From: Agrocybe praecox | Taxonomy: Eukaryota > Basidiomycota > Agaricomycetes > Agaricales > Agrocybaceae | Direction: 5' to 3' | DNA: 64,000 nucleotides | Assembly: GCA_964017145.1 (NCBI GenBank) | Contig: OZ024852.1 | Span: 2,357,945 to 2,421,944 of the forward strand | Shown: piece after piece, positions 48,297-60,226 of the stretch | Layout: each line of letters begins with the position of its first letter | Numbering within the stretch: the first letter of the stretch is position 1 | The notes under the pieces: generated by a model | What the model saw: the letters and a program-made list of their open reading frames with translations, nothing else | Databases searched by the model: none | What the model was told of the DNA's origin: nothing | Program-made: the position numbers and the translations under genes

Positions 48297-50337
48297 ATGG
48301 TAGCAACATCCACATTGATCATCGCTGTCTTTCTCTTGCCCTTAGCCGCCCTTGGAGCGAGTCATGGCTTAAGGCAAGAGGACGAGAGTAATATTGCAGT
48401 CTTTGACCCCGTTTGCGTGTCCATTTCCAGTGCTATTTCATCGGCAAGCGAAGTCTACTATCCTGGTATGTCTCTGTCAAACTGTCCCTTTGTCTTTCTA
48501 CATATTTATAACCTCCACTGCTTAGGCCAACTAAAGTATACCCAAGGCATTCATCACTGGGCAAGCTCCAGTACGCAGCTCGCAAAGTGCGTCGTCGAGC
48601 CGGGTACTGCTGCAGACGTTGGTGTTGTTGTAAGAGATATTCTTCTTTCGATTTTCATCCCAGCACAACACTGATCCCCGAACTCAGCTCAACATTGTGG
48701 CTGCAAACCAAACACCATTTGCCGTACGGATTAATAATTTCCACAATAATCACCACAAACACTTAATATGTCGGCCTTTTTCTTGACAGGTTAAGGGAGG
48801 AGGACATGCTTCCAATCCTGGATTTTCGTCAACGACTGGTGTACACATTTCCATGGCCCGTTTCGACGAAGTTACATATGACGCGGCTTCTCAAACCGCC
48901 GTTGTGGGGGCTGGCCTGATCTGGGATGACGTATATGAGGCTTTGGCTCCCCACAATGTCAACGTCGTCGGAGGCCGCGTTACTGGCGTTGGTGTAGCTG
49001 GATTCACCCTTGGTGGAGGTACGTCGATAAATGCAGCTAGTTTCATCGTCAATAAATCAATCTTTTTTGTATTCAGGTTATTCTTGGAAGACTAACCAGT
49101 ATGGCTTGACCATTGATACGGTCACTGCATATGAGCTCGTTAGACCGGATGGAAGTGTTACCACTGTCACCCAGGCATCTGACCCAGCGCTATTCTCCGG
49201 CCTGAAGGTGAGCGCTTCCGGTTAGTACTACAATAGTGGCGCTTAATGCGTTGGTCATTTCACCTCTTTTAGGGAGGCTTAAATAACTTTGTGGGTATTA
49301 ATATCATGGCGAGCTAGTACCGTTTTGCTTAAGTCTACTTTTTAACAGGGGGTCGTTACTAAATTTACTCTCAAGACTTTCCCACAAACCCAGGTTTGGG
49401 TAAGACCAGGTCCTTAAATACACAGTGGGACCTTCGACTGACCAACAACTGTCTGTAGGGTGGACTGATCACAATCGTTGCACCATTTATAGATGACGTC
49501 GCCGCAGCTACTGCAGCCTTTGGTTCCTCCGTAACTGATCCTAAGGCTGGAATCATTACCACATATAATTTCTTACTCGGACAACCAGGAATTTCCTTGC
49601 TTCTCTTTTACGATGCTCCTACCCCTCCCCCCGGAATTTTTGACGACTTCCTGGCCATCCCTTTCTTCACTAAGGATGTGTCAACCAGGGATTTCCTGTC
49701 GCTGGTCAAGGCTTCTCCCTCAAATGCGACATCTGGAACGCGGTACGCTTGAAAAGTTGACAAACGTCCAGGCAGTTCTAATTAATATTTACATCCACAG
49801 GGCTATATTCAACACAGTTTCTCTTCTCCAATTCACGCCAAATCTTTTGGACGTGATATTGAACGAGACTATTGTGAGTCAACGATCTGTATCACAACGA
49901 AGTCACTGTATACTGAACTTTCCTCGTCTCCTTTTTAGTTCTGGGGAATTCGTCTTTCTTTGGAAGCCGGTGTTTTTATCTCTTACGACGTCGAGCCTTT
50001 CCTTCCCAATATCTATTCTCACAACCCTGACACTACTGCATTCCCACCCGTCCGCTCCTTAGGTTTGCTGCCTTTGAACATCTACTATGCCTGGACTTCT
50101 TCCCTCTTCGATGACGACTTCCACGAAGCCGCTAAGCTGAGCGCTGCCGCGGTATACAATGCCGCTTTGGCGGAAGGGCAGACCTCCATTGTCGGATCCC
50201 CAATCTACCCCAACTATGCTATTTACGATACTCCATTGGTCAATATGTACGGAAGCAACCTTCCTACTCTGCAGGCCTTGAAAGCCACCGTCGATCCTAA
50301 CAACGTTATGGGTCTCGCTGGTGGATTTAAGTTCTGA
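48297..50337 (+). CDS. Secreted FAD-linked oxidase, berberine-bridge-enzyme type (BBE3)
   Basis: Third intact FAD oxidase. The signal peptide is MVATSTLIIAVFLLPLAALG. Exons join to give HHWASSSTQLAKCVVEPGTA, PFAVKGGGHASNPGFSSTTG (flavin-linking His), GLIWDDVYEALAPHNVNVVG, TGVGVAGFTLGGGYSWKTNQ, LLLFYDAPTPPPGIFDDFL and a C-terminal BBE domain (YPNYAIYDTPLVNMYGSN, NVMGLAGGFKF). The second flavinylating Cys is absent, as in the other copies. The 18 nt GGLNNF exon is at about 49274-49291. It is closer to BBE4/BBE5 than to BBE1/BBE2 (YSWKTNQ, AATAAF, FDDFLAIPFF). Like BBE1, it is convergent with an aminotransferase gene downstream. Confidence 0.9.
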
Positions 50338-51988
50338 GATTCGTTTCTCGTTTCCTGTCTTACTCAAGGGTATTTGGATAATAATCAATCAGTTATATCT
50401 CTATCTACATCTTATAATGTAAACACATCCATTCGTCAGACTTGCTCGATGGATACTTAAAAAGAACGATTCTGGTAGAGCGGAATTCGGCCCATCAACG
50501 GCATACATGCAACCAGCCGCAGGACCTGCAAGGACGTTGCACTACTCCTACTACTGAACGTAACTCAAATCGAGGTATCTGCTGCAAGATACAAGATTTG
50601 AAATATTTCATTAAATCAATCGCCTACCTTTTGTTCCACAGAGATACTCTATCTTCCTATTTTCTCAGTCTGATTGGATTGAGCTTCACATACAACCTTC
50701 AGCCTTTGATATTGTTAAAGAAACCACAGAGCTCTTGGAACAATCGGGGTAAATACAAGCGCATCACGAAGTGATCACTTGACGGCCCGGACATTATCTC
50801 GAGGAGATAATGCATTTTTTGTCTTTCTCTGTTATTTGGCCAGTGAATGCCACACTTCCTTTTATTGAATTTTATCTCCTTATTACTTTGTAGGATATTG
50901 TAGCTACACATTTTGTATTGATAGTGTACCTACATGAATTGTAAACCTCGCCAAAACCTCGCTTGATTGCGAGGGTCCCTACTACAACCCGAGTGACCTC
51001 GAAGACCCGAGCATTTTAACAAGAGACACTTCTTTCTATCACTGCTGCGTAATACATTGGTTCGGACGTAGAGGCTAAACGAGTATTCCTCTTGTGCGAA
51101 TGGGTACTGAATAAAACACCGTTATCTGAGGGAGTGCTGGCGGCGCTATATGTCAAATAAATCTCATTAAGCTTTGCCCTCGCGGGATAACCAAGTGGAA
51201 AACACTGTCATTGCCAAGGGCCCCCAGAAATGGAGGAGAGAACCAGCTATACGAGGGTTTGAAACCCCCCTGGCCGCAAAAAAAGCCACTGTACAACTAC
51301 AACAGTCGGACACAGCCTGCAATTGAACATACTACTGCCGACTAGACCAAGTCGAGAGCGCACATGTCTTATGCAGAACGGACAGGACTTCACCGTCTCG
51401 CGCACGTCGCCCAGACGTAGTCTTCACAGACACCATATACGGGGTACACTGTAACCCCAGACTTCACAGTCACGAGCCGTTCGCAAAAAACGAATGTGCC
51501 AGAAACCCTTGAGGGGATCCGTCAGATAGACACCCCAGGCAGAATCCGCCGAACTGAAGGATGTAGGAGGCGTCAAAGAAACGACCGTCCGAACCTTTTT
51601 GTCTTTTTTTGCATTCCATCTACCTTGATTGCACGACAAAGTAAATCTTCCTGCAAAATTAGCCTCAGAAAACACTATTTTTAGTGGGCGCTTAACTCGC
51701 GACATGATACACTTCTTTCCCTCGTTCATATGTGCACTTGCTTCTGAAAGCCGTCATTCTCTGATTTCGCACATCTAAAAAATATTCTTTCAAGATCAAC
51801 GTTCAACGTCAACGTCAACATCCATACGACCGTGATGCTGTAAGCGGATTTTAGTCGACGATATCCACGTCCATGATTTTCCCCATTTATTCAAGAAAAA
51901 TTGTCCAAAATACAACAATGTATTACACACAGACGAAAGAAGAAATATCCAAAATGTAGTGGTATATGTATAATCGTATCGTACACAT
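50338..51988. other. Intergenic between BBE3 and AGT2
   Basis: No supported protein gene in about 1.65 kb. A tRNA-like pattern lies near 51182-51278 (see findings). ORFs at 50442-50774 and 51424-51729 look random. Confidence 0.4.
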
Positions 51989-53565
51989 CTAAGCTGTCTT
52001 CTTAATACCCTTTTCTTCCCAGATCTCCTGCATAGATTCTCCAAGGGCCGTGATTACTTTGTCGATATCCCCACGATCTTCATTGACCACTGTCACTCCC
52101 ATATGACCGATACGGAAGTAGGTATCTATGTTTACGAGGTCAGAAACTACACTTCTTCGACATGACACAATGAATAAGTCAGACCTTTGATAGGACCCAA
52201 GAGACCACCAGCAACAACGATACCCTTCTTGCCTAGTCTGGGGAGCAAGTCGGGAGCAGAGACACCTTCGGGGAAGTACAGCGCTGACATTCCATTTGCG
52301 GCTGAGCTATCGTCGAGGGGGATCTGCCTGAAGCCGAGCTCGCGGGCGGCAGTTTTGACGCGCTGGGAAGCAGCGCGGTGAAGGGCGAAGCGTTCAGATA
52401 GCGAAGGACCTGGTCATAGGATAAGTACACGAAAACGATGTAATGGATAGGTACGGACCTGTTTTTGTGGTGATGAGCGAAAGCGACGCGTGGAACGCGT
52501 AGATAAGATTGACAGGGGGAGTGGCGAAGTAAGCAGCTGTACCGGCTTCGTAAGCTTTCATAATTGGCAGCCATCTGATAGTATAATCAGATATGTCAAA
52601 AACACAATACGATAACACAGAAACTCACTTTCCCCAGCTTGCGTAATAGCTTCCTTCTCTCACGCCCTTCTTCTTCCTCGCCTCCCACGCACCCACCGCT
52701 CTTTTGCTAGCAACTAATACGCTCAGCCCAGGAGGTGTTCCCAATCCCTTCTGTGTCGCAGTCAACACCACGTCCAGACCCCATTCGTCAAATCTGATCT
52801 CTTCCGAAGCGACGCTGCACACGGCGTCCATTACGACAAGGGTATTTGGAGAAACGCGCTTCACGATCTCGGCGATGCGTGCAGCGTCAGAGAGAACACC
52901 GGTGGAAGTGTCAACGTGTGTGAAGGTGAGGATCTTGTAGGGTTTCTTTTGCAATTCGGCTTCGAGGGTATCAAAGGGAACCGTTCCACCGATAGCAGCT
53001 TTCAGTTGGGTTACGTTGGCACCGTATGTTTCGAGGCTGGATCAAAGTCAGAGACGTCAGGCAAGCAATGATGTTAACGGCTCACCAGTCCGTGAAGCTG
53101 TCACCAAAGTATCCAGTATTGAGCACAAGTGCATTCTCCCCTGGCTCGATGACGTTCGCAGCGACCTAGAGCTAAAATAAACCTCTGGAAGCGCATATGG
53201 TCACGTAAACGACGAACCTGATCCCATCCAAGGGTTCCGCTTCCACTGATCAAGAAAGGCTGAGCATCCTGTGTGAAGAGTACCTCTCTAATCATCCTGA
53301 TGCAATCCCCAAAGACCGGAATGAAGTCTGGGGAGACATGCGACATTGATGGGTGCGCATTGGCGTATAGAACCTCATCGGCGACTTCGATAGGACCTGG
53401 GATGCTATACATCGGCGTTCATCGTCAATATTCGTTCGCAGAACGCGTCTGAAACTTACACCAATAGCCTGCAAAGATAAGATGAGATAAGAGAACGCGA
53501 GAAAAAAACACTAATTCGTTCCCTTACTTATGGGGAGCCTGGGTGAACGGTGGTTGGCTTGACAT
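51989..53565 (-). CDS. AGX1: Alanine-glyoxylate aminotransferase (class V, PLP), copy 2
   Basis: Paralogue of the 37 kb gene. It starts MSSQPPFTQAPHK at 53565 and reads LLVIPGPIEVADEVLYANAH, FLISGSGTLGWDQ, ENALVLNTGYFGDSFTD, THVDTSTGVLSD, VVMDAVCSVASEEIRFDEWG, the PLP-lysine segment TATQKGLGTPPGL, SWGKWLPIMKAYE, AYFATPPVN and RIGHMGVTVVNEDRGD. It ends EEKGIKKTA, with the stop at 51991-51989. About 390 residues. The second exon is just 9 nt (53460-53468, GCTATTGGT on the minus strand), which restores K-LLV-IPGPI. No catalytic residue is lost. Both copies face a BBE gene, so the pair probably arose with the oxidase duplication. It could also act as a serine-pyruvate aminotransferase. Confidence 0.9.
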
Positions 53566-55330
53566 AGTACGACGATAAAAGTAGGCTGTTCTCGTTCTAG
53601 CAGAGAGAGGGATGGAGGTTAAGGAAGAGAAACGACGAACGATGACAGAAGGTATTATAGAGACCATAACAAATGACAACAATGGAGGCGCACTACCCCT
53701 CCCAGATCCAATGGGAGAGAAGGAAGAGTAATGGTGCAAGGACGGACAACCGGATCGGAGGTCGCTCCCCTCTCTAAATCCGGCCTCTTCTTGCGCGGGT
53801 TGCCGGATGCCCGGAGCGGCTGATTTTTCTCAGCCGTCGGATCGCGGAGGTCAACGGGAGGCCGATATCCATGCCGAATCAGATTAAACTTTCCTCGCGC
53901 CTATTTTCGATTTTTTCGACGAATGCCTACATTGAACGGAGCACCGAGCAGCGCAGACCAGTAGACTTAATATCCTTCTAGCCTACTTCTTTGAAACTTT
54001 CCCCGGCGTTAATATGTCTTCAACCAAATTTCGGCAAGCAACGGACTCCCAAAACTCGGCACAGACGAAGCCGCGAACCACCTTAGAAGATTCTCTTCCC
54101 CACACTTCACTCACACCGTCTGGGAAACCACCCACGACATGAAAACGGATCACTTCGTTGAGAAGAAGACGAGTTGCTGCTATTTAGGGTATCGAAGGTG
54201 TTACACTGTTGAGTATCTTTCCGTATGCCGGACAATCTGAAGAATTTGAACCTTTTTTCAGTCCGAATCGTCGAAAATTTACAGATATCCAATGCTAGAA
54301 CAGAAATTATCAGACAGTCTAATGTCGACGAATATAATACAGACAAACCCATTATCAACCCATCCCAGACGTCGACAGGTTTACACACTCCGTAACGTAA
54401 CACATAGCTTTTTGGATCCGCTGCCAAGGCAAAGTTGACGGTTTATGTCCATGTCAGCTTGCGGTCATCATTTTACTCCGATCCTTTTCTCGGCGCGCTA
54501 CATACATGCCACCAAGCATTCCGCGTTATCCCATGGTGCTTTTAAGAAGTTGGGGCCTACTACTACTAGAAGATGGGACCGGGTACCCGAAGGTAAGTGA
54601 AATGCCCGAGTAACTAGCCTTATATTTACCGCAAGGTAACTGAACGCTTGAGAACAGCAGTAAGCCATCATTCATGGCCAATGGATTCTTCCTTCAGAAT
54701 CGAGGTGAACTCCTTAGACGAGAAACGATCATATGCTCTTCACTTATTTTTTTTTGGTATGTTCTAGTTTACTGCAACACCCCGGCAAAAACCATCTGTT
54801 TGATTTTCTGGCAGTGCGTGCTAATTGGACCTGTGACATGCCGTCAGATGAGGTATCTATTCCAAAGGACCTCGATTTGACGACTTGTCCAGCTGAGATT
54901 CTCCATCGCGTCGCGCGACGCGATATCTCATTCTACGGCTGGTCACGAGCCTAGGTGCTAATCAATAATTCGCTATTTATAAATATTCACGTGAGTACGC
55001 TAAATATAGACCTTTTTAAATTTTGCCCAAAAAAAGGTAGGTGCCGGGTACGTGGCCTGATGCTGACTGAAGGCCTGACTCCTGAAATCAGAAGGCCTGA
55101 ACTCTGCTGAAGCACTACGTATATCCAGTATCAAAGCAGAGATTTGAAAGAACTTAATTTTTTAAACAAATTTGCTACTGCCTGACGTCTATACGAAGAA
55201 CCGGGTACACTTTCTCCAAAACGCACATACTCGTCATTCAGACAAGGTGGGAAAGTTTCGTGGAACGACATCTTTTGCGGAAGCATAATTACAGTGGCTC
55301 AACACCTCTAGGTTTGCATCACCAAGAGCA
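53566..55330. other. Intergenic between AGT2 and BBE4
   Basis: Promoters at both ends. Short direct repeats of gaaggcctga lie near 55068 and 55090. No gene was recognised; an ORF at 54733-54954 is not supported. Confidence 0.45.
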
Positions 55331-57361
55331 ATGGTCAGAGTATCGACTGTAACTACCGTACTTATTTCCCTCCCCTTTTCTTCTTTAGTGGCCAGTCACA
55401 GTCTGGGACCGTTGAACGAAGCACAAACACCTATTGATCGTGTTTGTCACTCGATTTCAGGGGCCATTTCTTCAGAGAGTAACGTTTATTATCCTGGTAT
55501 GTCGGATTTTGAATTCTTCCTACCATGTTGGACGCATTTACGCGATATTATTCCATTTTCAGGACAACCAGAGTATGCTCATGGCATTCATCACTGGTCC
55601 ATTTCCAGCACCCAGCTTTCTAGGTGCGTAGTCGAGCCTGGGACTGCAGAAGACGTCGGTGTTATTGTGGGGGGATTTCTCTCTTTTACACTACTACTCT
55701 ATACACTCCTAACTCATCCGTTAGCTTCGCATCGTCGGCGCAACACGAACACCATTCGCTGTATGTGCTCATGCGATTCGCGTTTTACTCATGAACTCAA
55801 CAATGGCAACGTACTTGAATAGATCAAGGGTGGAGGACATGCAACCAATCCAGGATTCTCCTCCACGACTGGCGTTCACATTTTTATGACTCGTTTTAAC
55901 GATGTGACGTACAACGAGACCTCACAAACCGCCGTCGTAGGCGCTGGCTTGGTCTGGGACGACGTATATGCTGCATTGGCTCCTCATAATGTCAACGTTG
56001 TGGGTGGTCGTGTTACCGGAATCGGTGTAGCTGGCTTCACCCTCGGTGGAGGTATGTCTCAAAATGAATGCTTGCTGAGTTCTATGGGTCCCAGTTGAAT
56101 GCGAATTTATGTAGGTTATTCATGGAAAACGAATCAGCATGGTTTGACCATCGATACTGTCACCGCCTTCGAGCTTGTCAAGCCGGACGGTAATGTTGCC
56201 ACCATCACTGAGGTCACGAACCCTGGTCTATTTTTTGGTCTGAAGGTGAGGTTTCCATACATATCCTAACGACATCTTCCATCACGGCTCTAATATTGTA
56301 TCTTTTTAGGGAGGATTAAATAACTTCGTACGTTCTCTTTTGGTAAATAGTTTGTCAAGCACTCAATTTTCAACAGGGAATTGTCACTAGATTTACCTTC
56401 AAAACCTTTCCTCAAACACAAGTCTGGGTATGACAGGTGGCCGGCCAATAACGCACAAATATGCTAACTAATCGCTCGTAGGGTGGACCGATTACAATCA
56501 TTCCTCCTTTTATAAACAATGTATCCGCAGCCACCGCAGCGTTTAGCGCATCCGTAACTGATCCAAAGGCCGGAATTATCACGACATACAATTCCTTCCT
56601 CGGTCAACCAGCAATCTCTATGCTCCTGTTTTACGATGCGCCGAACCCTCCTGCCGGAATCTTCGATGATTTCCTCGCCATCCCATTTTTCTCCAAAGAT
56701 GTCAGTACGAGGGATTTCCTGTCCCTAGTGCAATCTTTTCCATCTGAATCGACGGCTGGGACTCGGTACGCTTAACGCAAATGTGAAATCATCGGGCGCT
56801 AAATCAGTTACTAATATCTGTTGCAGCGGTATCTTTAATACCATTTCCTTACTTCAAATCACACCAAGGCTTTTGGACGTAGTATTGAATGAAACGACAG
56901 TGAGTTAATTTCGTTTCACTCGAGATCAGCAGCTTACTTACAATCTTTACAATCTCTGATAGTTCTGGGGAACTCAACTTCTGTCGAAAAGTGCATTCTT
57001 GATCTCTTATGAGGTCGAACCCTTCCTTCCGAGCATCTATTCTCATAATCCCGAGAACACTGCTTACCCACCGGTTCGATCATTGAGTTTATTACCTTTC
57101 AACATTTACTACGCCTGGAACTCCTCTTCATTCGATAAAGACTTCCACGAGGCAGCAAAAACAAGCGCTACCACCGTGTTCAATGCAGCCGTTGACGAAG
57201 GTCAGACGGCGATTGTTGGGTCTTCGGACTATCCGAATTATGCTATTTTTGACAAGCCTTTGGTGAATATGTATGGGAAGAATCTTCCTGAACTACGTAC
57301 TTTGAAGTCTACTGTCGATCCCCATGATGTCATGGGTCTTGCTGGTGGATTTAAGTTCTGA
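55331..57361 (+). CDS. Secreted FAD-linked oxidase, berberine-bridge-enzyme type (BBE4)
   Basis: Fourth FAD oxidase, intact. The signal peptide is MVRVSTVTTVLISLPFSSLV. The spliced product has HHWSISSTQLSRCVVEPGTA, PFAIKGGGHATNPGFSSTTG with the flavin-His, GLVWDDVYAALAPHNVNVVG, YSWKTNQHGLTIDTVTAFEL, LLFYDAPNPPAGIFDDFLAI and FWGTQLLSKSAFLISYEVEP. It ends with YPNYAIFDKPLVNMYGKN and VMGLAGGFKF. The exon pattern equals that of BBE3, including the 18 nt GGLNNF exon near 56311. It is the closest relative of the broken copy at 62.3-64 kb. 124 bp downstream a degenerate F-box gene is convergent, an arrangement mirrored at the BBE5 copy. Confidence 0.9.
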
Positions 57362-57484
57362 GTTATTCATTTTTCAACACAAATTCCCAAGAACTAGCAC
57401 GATCAAGCGTGGTACACAATGAGATTCTATTGGGCGCTAATTATATCGAGTAACAGATCAGTAGTCAGCGCTTCCGCAAATATA

Positions 57485-58186
57485 TTAAATCCTACTATTA
57501 TCCATAGTCTGTCCACAGACAACCTTCAACCCGTCTAGATCATCAAGGGCGATACAGAGCCGGTCAAACCGTTCTTGATAACGACGTCCTGTGAGACAGA
57601 CAGTGGTTATAGGCCGACCTATAACAATTCGATCCTGCAGGAATGTCAATATATCGTCAGACAATCGGGAATTCCGAATACCTAATTGATGTTTCATTGC
57701 CACAGTATCGACGTATAAGGTATGAAGATGTGGGATTAGGTTGGATGTAATAGAGTTGGGCTCGCGAACGGATAAACTATGAACATAAACTACTATATTT
57801 TCTCGAATTTGATCATTATTGTTTTTGCCTTGATTCAAAAGACCCCGATCCTCCTCCCAGCTTTTGAAGGACTTAAAAAAGCTTAGAACGCTGTGCCTCG
57901 CCTGTGTTTAAGTGTTTGCCAATGCAGGGTGAGATCTGCGTGTACGCATTTTTGCTCTTGTGCAATACTTATTCGATCGACTCGACGTTCTGCTTGTCGT
58001 GCCAGCGAGCATGAGCCTGCCCCAGATCATGGAAGACGATAGATTGATTTGTCGGCACAGTGCGTGGCATACTTGCGACGCTCGTCGGGTAGTCACGAGC
58101 GGTTCGGTTGTCGTCTCCTCATATAGTTGGCCACTTGCATTAAGTGGGAATATCCTCCATAAAATGTCGTGGTTCAAGTCTATCAT
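57485..58186 (-). pseudogene. Degenerate F-box gene, centre deleted
   Basis: The 5' part (from ATG at 58186: MIDLNHDILWRIFPLNASGQ, then HALCRQINLSSSMIWGRLML) matches the F-box region of the 58-60 kb genes. The 3' part (57838-57485: LIPHLHTLYVDTV, SDDILTFLQDRIVIGRPITT, DDLDGLKVVCGQT) matches their C-terminus. The roughly 350 residues normally between them are missing, and the frame after GRLML shifts and stops at 57908. It is therefore a relic of an F-box gene, convergent with BBE4. The F-box itself could still be translated as a 92-residue peptide, but a functional role is unlikely. Confidence 0.75.
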
Positions 58187-58351
58187 GGAGGTAAAGAAGA
58201 AAAGCAATGCGTTATGCGACAGTGGCAGCGCGACAGTAAATTTAAGATTCAAGGTCAGCTCGGTACCGGAAACCAAGCCTCGATTCACCGAAAGACATCA
58301 GTCTGTGTCTCAATCCACATACTCTATTTCTGAGTCTAAAGAGCCTCTACC

Positions 58352-59938
58352 ATGCCAATTAACTTGCCCAACGAAATTCTATCGTACATATTCATGCTGA
58401 ACGCAAGTGGCCAGAAAGACTATCGAACCACGAATTTGGAACCGCTCCTCCCGCTCATCACTACTCGAATTTCATCTCATGTGTGCCACAAATGGCGCCA
58501 GCTTATTCTTTCGTCCACCAAAATATGGGGAAGACTCCTACTTTTTGATAACGGACAACGAAATGAGTGGATGGAAGAAGTTCTTCGGAGAAGCGGGAAA
58601 GCACCTCTTTGGGTGTACTGTTCTATCAGGAGGGAAGATACACGCCGAATGGACGCTTCAAAGTTTTTCTTCGATACTTTGGCCAAGAACTGGGAGAGGG
58701 TGGAGGTAGTGGTATACATGGCCATTGCTCATGACGTAATTGAAAGCGAAAGCACTGGTAGAGACTGGGCTTTTCTCCATCGTCCTGCGCCTTTGCTTCG
58801 AATATTCTCAGCATGGGTCTATAAAACTCCATGCATACTCGCGTGCTGTCCGACTCTCCCCGGGCCTATCCCAGTCAAGAAATCACTCTTTTCTGCGACG
58901 TCCCCACTTCTCCACACATTCTATTCCAACTTTGATTTGATTGACCATCATGAACTTCACAATTTCAAAAATATGCGGACACTACAAATATATCGCCATT
59001 CGAATCTTCGTCAGCTCCTGCACATTCTGAAAATGACACCTTGTTTGGAGTCTCTCGAGTTACAGACTCTCGACAATTACAGCAACGACAATCAGGACCT
59101 GCAACTGCCTGTTGCATTACCTATGTTGTCCACGCTTAATACTGACACCTCGATTTCCACGTTCCTTGCAATACTAAACAGCATTACAACTGCTCCGGGA
59201 TGCTGCATTCAGTCTACTGTGCGATATTTTGATCGTGCCGAAAGCTCAGATTCAATTTTGGAGCAGATTGTCGAGAAGATTCCAAAACTTCTTAACATGT
59301 CTATTGCGCATCCGGAGGTTCCCAAGATTAGCGGGCTCTCTCTTTTGGTATTGGACGACAATGTTATCAGCTTGAGCTCTCGCAATCATGGTCCGGGTCC
59401 TGACTTCTTCCTACGTTTCGTGTGGTCGCTTTCAAGACAACAATACGAACGTACTCTTCCCCAAATATTACGTTCATTTCAAACGAGCCGCTTCAACAAT
59501 AATGCAACAGATCTCTACCTTGAATTAGTGCCGCTACAACCCATTTCGATGCGAATGAAAACCGCTCTCGACGCATGGCTCCTCTCGAACATGTCCGTAA
59601 CATGCCTACACGTCCGCCGCATGGCTATTCTCAAAACTTACATCGCTTCAAACCATTTCCCATGCTTACACACCATATATATCGACGTTTATAATTTCGA
59701 ACCACCGTCAAATGTGGACGACTCTGCATCGCATGATCTATTGGATTTCTTAGAAAGTCGCATAGATATTGGTCGGCCCGTATCCACGATCTGCATAGAG
59801 GGTCCCCAAATGATGACAGATGATAGAATTGCCCGACTTGGTATCATTCTAAACAACCTCGACGGGCTGAAAATGGTTTTTAAAGATACTTGGACGGGTA
59901 AAAAGGTCGAATACTTCTGTGGAAGCGCGGGTAGGTAA
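58352..59938 (+). CDS. F-box protein, lineage-expanded, intact
   Basis: Single-exon gene of 528 residues. The N-terminus is an F-box (INLPNEILSYIFMLNASGQ, then RISSHVCHKWRQLILSSTKI and WGRLLLF), the Skp1-binding module of SCF ubiquitin ligases. The rest is a leucine-rich region without clear LRR units (LRQLLHILKMTPCLESLELQ). A family-specific C-terminus follows (LLDFLESRIDIGRPVSTICI, LDGLKMVF, VEYFCGSAGR). It is the only one of the three related genes here without a lesion. The substrate is unknown. Such F-box families expand strongly in Agaricomycetes. The start at 58352 (MPINLPNEI) fits the F-box position. Confidence 0.8.
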   Translation: MPINLPNEILSYIFMLNASGQKDYRTTNLEPLLPLITTRISSHVCHKWRQLILSSTKIWGRLLLFDNGQRNEWMEEVLRRSGKAPLWVYCSIRREDTRRMDASKFFFDTLAKNWERVEVVVYMAIAHDVIESESTGRDWAFLHRPAPLLRIFSAWVYKTPCILACCPTLPGPIPVKKSLFSATSPLLHTFYSNFDLIDHHELHNFKNMRTLQIYRHSNLRQLLHILKMTPCLESLELQTLDNYSNDNQDLQLPVALPMLSTLNTDTSISTFLAILNSITTAPGCCIQSTVRYFDRAESSDSILEQIVEKIPKLLNMSIAHPEVPKISGLSLLVLDDNVISLSSRNHGPGPDFFLRFVWSLSRQQYERTLPQILRSFQTSRFNNNATDLYLELVPLQPISMRMKTALDAWLLSNMSVTCLHVRRMAILKTYIASNHFPCLHTIYIDVYNFEPPSNVDDSASHDLLDFLESRIDIGRPVSTICIEGPQMMTDDRIARLGIILNNLDGLKMVFKDTWTGKKVEYFCGSAGR

Positions 59939-60226
59939 TTTCCGGAGTACTAAGTTATGTTTGAAACATGTAAATATTAGGTGTGAAGAACGAGAGATAT
60001 GCATGCAAATATTCCTCTCTAGCGCAGACGTTGGATAACATGGAAGGCACAAAGACGGGACATAGATTCCATAACAGAATCAGGTAACATTATATGTGCA
60101 AAGTGCAATGTCGAAAAGGTTAATCTCCTCTTCAAATTCTCAGTGTCCAAACACACACAAATGGAAACTTTATCTAACTCTAACTTCAATATCATATATG
60201 TGCCCACGCTGTGCCAACGTTCAGTT

